A DNA stretch of 50,070 bases from Amycolatopsis rhizosphaerae (lineage in GTDB: Bacteria; Actinomycetota; Actinomycetes; Mycobacteriales; Pseudonocardiaceae). Shown here in pieces: positions 47,127 to 50,070 of this stretch (positions are counted from its first letter, which is position 1; each line of letters starts with the position of its first letter). Location of the stretch: positions 1 to 50,070 of the forward strand of contig NZ_VJWX01000006.1 in NCBI RefSeq assembly GCF_007713715.1, given 5' to 3'. Position numbers and translations under genes: made by a program. The notes under the pieces were generated by a model. It had not been told where the DNA came from, searched no databases, and saw nothing but the letters and a program-made list of their open reading frames with translations.

Positions 47127-47324
47127 TCAGCCTTGCCCCTTGAGGACGGTGAGGGCGCACGAGGAATAGTGGCGGGCTCGGGCAATGTGTTCGCGGGAAG
47201 CAGCGATATCGCCTCTGCTCAGCGCCGGCATTGCCTCGCCCGCCAACGCAAGCCCGGTGTGGATGTCCAGCAGCCCCGGGCGGAAGTCCGGATCCGAGCC
47301 GCGTCTCGCGGAGGGATCGCTCAT
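47127..47324 (-). CDS. Small helical protein following DUF3558 (65 aa)
   Basis: 65 aa, start ATG 47324, whose A overlaps the DUF3558 stop codon. Segments PGLLDIHTGLALAGEAMPAL and ASREHIARARHYSSCAL form likely two helices. No family name known to me. The coupling with a DUF3558 lipoprotein suggests a functional link. Confidence 0.6.
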   Translation of the reverse strand: MSDPSARRGSDPDFRPGLLDIHTGLALAGEAMPALSRGDIAASREHIARARHYSSCALTVLKGQG

Positions 47325-47899
47325 CACGACGGCAACCGCGGTTCGACGAAGTCGTCGATCTTGCTCACAACCGAACACATCTGCTCGTTCGTGCCGTGGT
47401 TGGTCACCGCGTTGATATCGATGCGCCCGGAACCGACAGCAACGGCGGCCAGACAGGAGCCCTCACCCTCATTGCCCTTCACAAGAGCAACCGCGCGGCC
47501 ACCCGTACTGGTCGTATTCGACAAACGCCCACTCGACTTCACGACCACATCATTTATGCTCTGCGCCGGACGCACCACAACGCTGAACGTGACCCCGCCC
47601 CGACCGCCTATTTCAGACTTGCTCCATTGACACTTACTTGTTCCTGCGCCGCCAAGTTCTCCTTCATCTAAATGAGCTCCGGCACCGGAGGCGATTTGTT
47701 GCGTTTCATTGTCGGCGAGAAGGGTGCAGGCGTTAAGCCCGGTCAGCTTGCCCGTGGCAGCGGCGGTCGATGACGGGCCTGCGCTGGACGAAGTGGCTTG
47801 ACTGCTGACGGGTGAAGGTGGTCCGGTATGGGTGCTGCTACAAGCAACCGCAGTCAGAGAAGTGGCTGCGATGATTGTGCTGAGGGCTGCTGAGCGCAT
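47324..47899 (-). CDS. DUF3558 lipoprotein, copy 1
   Basis: 191 aa. Hydrophobic start with lipobox at TAVAC (Cys20), a Ser/Thr/Pro linker, then the DUF3558 domain (LNACTLLADNETQQI, CQWSKSEIGGRGGVTFSVVV, CSVVSKIDDFVEPRLPS). DUF3558 proteins are actinobacterial cell-wall lipoproteins, common near type VII secretion substrates. It is closely related to copy 2 about 0.8 kb away. Confidence 0.88.
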   Translation of the reverse strand: MRSAALSTIIAATSLTAVACSSTHTGPPSPVSSQATSSSAGPSSTAAATGKLTGLNACTLLADNETQQIASGAGAHLDEGELGGAGTSKCQWSKSEIGGRGGVTFSVVVRPAQSINDVVVKSSGRLSNTTSTGGRAVALVKGNEGEGSCLAAVAVGSGRIDINAVTNHGTNEQMCSVVSKIDDFVEPRLPS

Positions 47900-48123
47900 C
47901 CGTGTCCTCCATGCGACCTGTGGGTCACCAGGTCCTGTTCAGGCCATCACGGGTCTTGGCGAAAATAAGCCAACGCATAATCTCGACACACAGGCCGATT
48001 GAGTGAAAATTGCGATGCTTAACAGAGAAACGATCCCCTTTTATCGGTGCACTGATCGGGAGATTTGACTATTTTCCAAACCAAATTCAGGAACTGAATC
48101 TTTCATCACCCGAAATGGATCGA

Positions 48124-48711
48124 TCACGAAGTCGGCAACCTCGGCTCGACGACATCATCGATCTTGCTCACGATGGCACACATATCTTCGGCAGTGGCAC
48201 CACGAACGGTCGTGACGTCGATGTCGACACGACCGGAACCAACCGCAATGGCAGCGAAGCAAGATATACCAGCTCCGTTATTCTTCACCAAAGCGACTTG
48301 ACGCCCCCCGGTAGAAGTCGTACTCGACAACTGCCCACCCGACTGCACAACCACATCCTTGACGCTCTGCGCCGGACGCACAGTGAGGCCAAAAGTGACA
48401 CCACCCTGACCATTCGTAACAGATTTACTCCACCGGCAGTTACTGGTACCAATCCCACCAAGTTCGCCTTGGTCCACGTGGATTCCTGCACCAGGCACGA
48501 TTTGTTGCGCTTCGCCGTCAGCGAGGAGGGCGCAAGCGTTGAGCCCGCTCAGCTTGCTTCCGGTAGCGGCGGTGCCTGTCGATGACGGTCTCGCACTGGA
48601 CGTGGGCGTTTGACCGTTCATAGGCAAAGGCTGCCCAGACTGAGTGCTACTGCAAGCGACCGCAGTCAAAGCAGCGGCTGCGACGATCGTGCTGAGGGCT
48701 ACTGAGCGCAC
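48124..48711 (-). CDS. DUF3558 lipoprotein, copy 2
   Basis: 195 aa with the same architecture as copy 1: lipobox TAVAC (Cys20), linker, DUF3558 domain with LNACALLADGEAQQI and CRWSKSVTNGQGGVTFGLTV. The two copies are similar along the whole length, including the signal peptide and C-terminus (KIDDVVEPRLPTS), so they arose by tandem duplication. The intergenic 47900-48123 holds no gene I can support. Confidence 0.9.
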   Translation of the reverse strand: MRSVALSTIVAAAALTAVACSSTQSGQPLPMNGQTPTSSARPSSTGTAATGSKLSGLNACALLADGEAQQIVPGAGIHVDQGELGGIGTSNCRWSKSVTNGQGGVTFGLTVRPAQSVKDVVVQSGGQLSSTTSTGGRQVALVKNNGAGISCFAAIAVGSGRVDIDVTTVRGATAEDMCAIVSKIDDVVEPRLPTS

Positions 48712-48735
48712 CCGTATCCTCCGTGTGACCTGTGG

Positions 48736-49218
48736 TTATTTGAGCTTCCGCAGGTTAGCGTGCTCGTTGTCCTCGTACGCCTGCTTAGCCTTGTTCAGCG
48801 CATCCCGGATCGCATCGAAGACCGGGCCGAGTTGCCTAACCATCATCTCAGCGGACTGGTCCGGCCCCGCGCCGCCCTTCTGAACATGGGCGGCCACCGT
48901 CTGCGCATACGGACTGCTCCCCAGTTGCGGTGCCTGAACTACGGCATGGACGTTGAATTGGAGATCCCGTAGGTGATCATCGCACTGGTCGAGGGTCTTC
49001 ATGAGGATGTCGAAGCCCTCGGGGGTGATGCGGATCTGACCCGCAGTGGCAGCATCTCCGAGACCCTTGGCGGCCTGTTTCGCCTGCTCCATGGCCTTCT
49101 CGTTCATGCCGGCCTGGACCGCTTCATTGACGAAATTGATGGCGGCGGCGACGCCGCCGAAACCACCTGCGGTGAGTACCGCAGAGGTCGTGTCAGCACT
49201 GGGGTCGTTGATCGCCAT
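48736..49218 (-). CDS. Type VII secretion-associated helical protein (PE/WXG-like)
   Basis: 160 aa from ATG 49218 (strong GGGAGG). Helical hairpin-type sequence (FGGVAAAINFVNEAVQAGMN, ITPEGFDILMKTLDQCDDHL, FDAIRDALNKAKQAYEDNEHA). The C-terminal YEDNE fits the YxxxD/E type VII export motif. No Trp-x-Gly. It is divergent from the PPE gene at 49379, and the two would be a plausible heterodimer, inferred. Confidence 0.7.
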   Translation of the reverse strand: MAINDPSADTTSAVLTAGGFGGVAAAINFVNEAVQAGMNEKAMEQAKQAAKGLGDAATAGQIRITPEGFDILMKTLDQCDDHLRDLQFNVHAVVQAPQLGSSPYAQTVAAHVQKGGAGPDQSAEMMVRQLGPVFDAIRDALNKAKQAYEDNEHANLRKLK

Positions 49219-49378
49219 GACTGCCCTCCCACTCTTGGCCCGGCTCGACGGTAGCAGCGGTGGGGCGCGGTGGGACGTGGTTTGTCGCAATCCACCGCCG
49301 GTTTGTGGTGAAACGGTCACAAGACCGCTTGATCGTCGCTAGGCTTAGGTATAGAGAGCGCTTCCCGAGGGTAGGGGG

Positions 49379-50070
49379 ATGACGAGGATGACTGCTCCGC
49401 AGCCGCCGAAGACTTATGGTGACGGGCACAAGACGGCGCAGGACATCGCGGCGATGCCGGATGCCGAGCAGCGGCGGTACGTCACGGAGTCCATGTCTCC
49501 CGAGGACCGGGCCAACTACCTGCGGGACACCGCCGATGCCCAGGTGGCGGACAAAACGGGCTGGTCGCGGCTGATGGCGGAACTCAAAGCGCGGACTGAG
49601 GCGAAGCAGCAGGCCGACCAGTATGGCCAGCAGACCATCGCACAGTCGACAACCGCCGAGACCCAGTACGTGGAAGGCCTGCCCGCGTCGAACACCAACT
49701 ACAAGGCCGTCCCCCACCCCGAGTTGCAGGGTTACGTCGACAACGGCCTCAATGCGGGGCAGATCGGCGAGATGTCCAACGGATACCACGTGATGGCCAG
49801 CACGCTCGCCCAGATCGCCACGACGCTGAACGACGGGATCAACCGATCGCAGAGCGAGTGGCAGGGCAATGCCGCGGATTCCGCGCGGAACTTCTTCGCC
49901 GGCACGCGCGACTGGGCGGACGGCAACTCGAAAAACATGCAGCTGGCGTCGGAGGTGACGTATCAGCAGTCGGCGGCGGCGCAGACGGCGAAGACGAGTA
50001 TGCCCGCTCCGGTGCCGTTTTCGTGGTCGGATGAGATGAAGAGCTGGGCGACGTCGAATCCGTTGGATTT
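49379..50070 (+). CDS. PPE-domain protein (3' partial)
   Basis: Runs off the window. About 230 residues are visible. The helical region QIGEMSNGYHVMASTLAQIA, then SQSEWQGNAADSARNFF with a W-x-G turn, and a following helix, match PPE/WXG-type helical hairpins of type VII secretion substrates, as in Amycolatopsis-like PPE-domain proteins. Polar Gln-rich segment near 80-105 (EAKQQADQYGQQTIAQS). Start: ATG 49379 is directly preceded by GAGGGTAGGGGG; ATG 49388 is an alternative with better spacing. Confidence 0.75.
   Translation, partial: MTRMTAPQPPKTYGDGHKTAQDIAAMPDAEQRRYVTESMSPEDRANYLRDTADAQVADKTGWSRLMAELKARTEAKQQADQYGQQTIAQSTTAETQYVEGLPASNTNYKAVPHPELQGYVDNGLNAGQIGEMSNGYHVMASTLAQIATTLNDGINRSQSEWQGNAADSARNFFAGTRDWADGNSKNMQLASEVTYQQSAAAQTAKTSMPAPVPFSWSDEMKSWATSNPLD

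Overview
The window is GC-rich DNA from an actinomycete. Gene content points to Pseudonocardiaceae, most like Amycolatopsis: tandem DUF3558 lipoproteins beside a PPE-type protein, a DUF742 protein, a mycothiol-dependent-type enzyme, an HspR-controlled dnaK operon, DtxR/IdeR-type iron boxes, and many GTG starts. The genus is inferred from this content; there is no rRNA gene to confirm it.

Layout. 1-5.4 kb: end of a membrane metalloprotease, a small conserved protein, glmS, a potassium-channel-like protein, a GrpB-family protein and a methyltransferase, all on +. 5.4-11 kb: a DinB-type enzyme, a lipoprotein with a truncated DUF6228 gene, two back-to-back acetyltransferase remnants, a MerR/SDR pair and a divergent TetR/hydrolase pair with an exceptional palindrome. 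11.0-16.8 kb: a decayed integrative element at a tRNA-Gly(CCC) gene. It has a 94-bp direct repeat at both ends, a frameshifted integrase remnant, a long nested hairpin, two unknown genes, a low-GC orphan gene, a TacA/TacT-type toxin-antitoxin pair, a HAD phosphatase and a GntR regulator cut off near the right repeat. 16.9-30.8 kb: ordinary chromosome with an MpaB-type oxygenase, dcd, an AbiEii-like nucleotidyltransferase fused to an unknown domain, an AidB-like acyl-CoA dehydrogenase, TetR regulators, a CDF transporter, a DUF742 protein, a large Fe-S oxidoreductase, an SMR pump, cyanase and a PEBP protein. 30.8-35.2 kb: dnaK-grpE-dnaJ-hspR behind two HAIR-like operators, closed by a strong terminator. 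35.2-39.5 kb: dienelactone hydrolase, SDR/TetR pair, flavohaemoprotein and a MarR regulator. 39.5-42.8 kb: an efeU-efeO fusion plus efeB, behind two iron boxes. 42.8-47.1 kb: clpB with its own HAIR operator, a membrane protein and an SDR. 47.1 kb to end: DUF3558 lipoproteins, a type VII-type alpha-helical protein and the start of a PPE-domain gene.

How genes work together. HspR, encoded last in its own operon, probably represses both dnaK and clpB through the same operator type. Ferrous iron would be taken up by EfeU/EfeO with EfeB under an iron-responsive repressor. Several regulators lie next to their likely targets and clear palindromes: MerR-SDR, TetR-hydrolase, TetR-DUF6640, TetR-AidB and SMR-TetR.

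The least explained items are the low-GC orphan gene in the island (12874-14253), the AbiEii fusion (18796-20388), and the island architecture itself, which suggests tandem integration followed by deletion.
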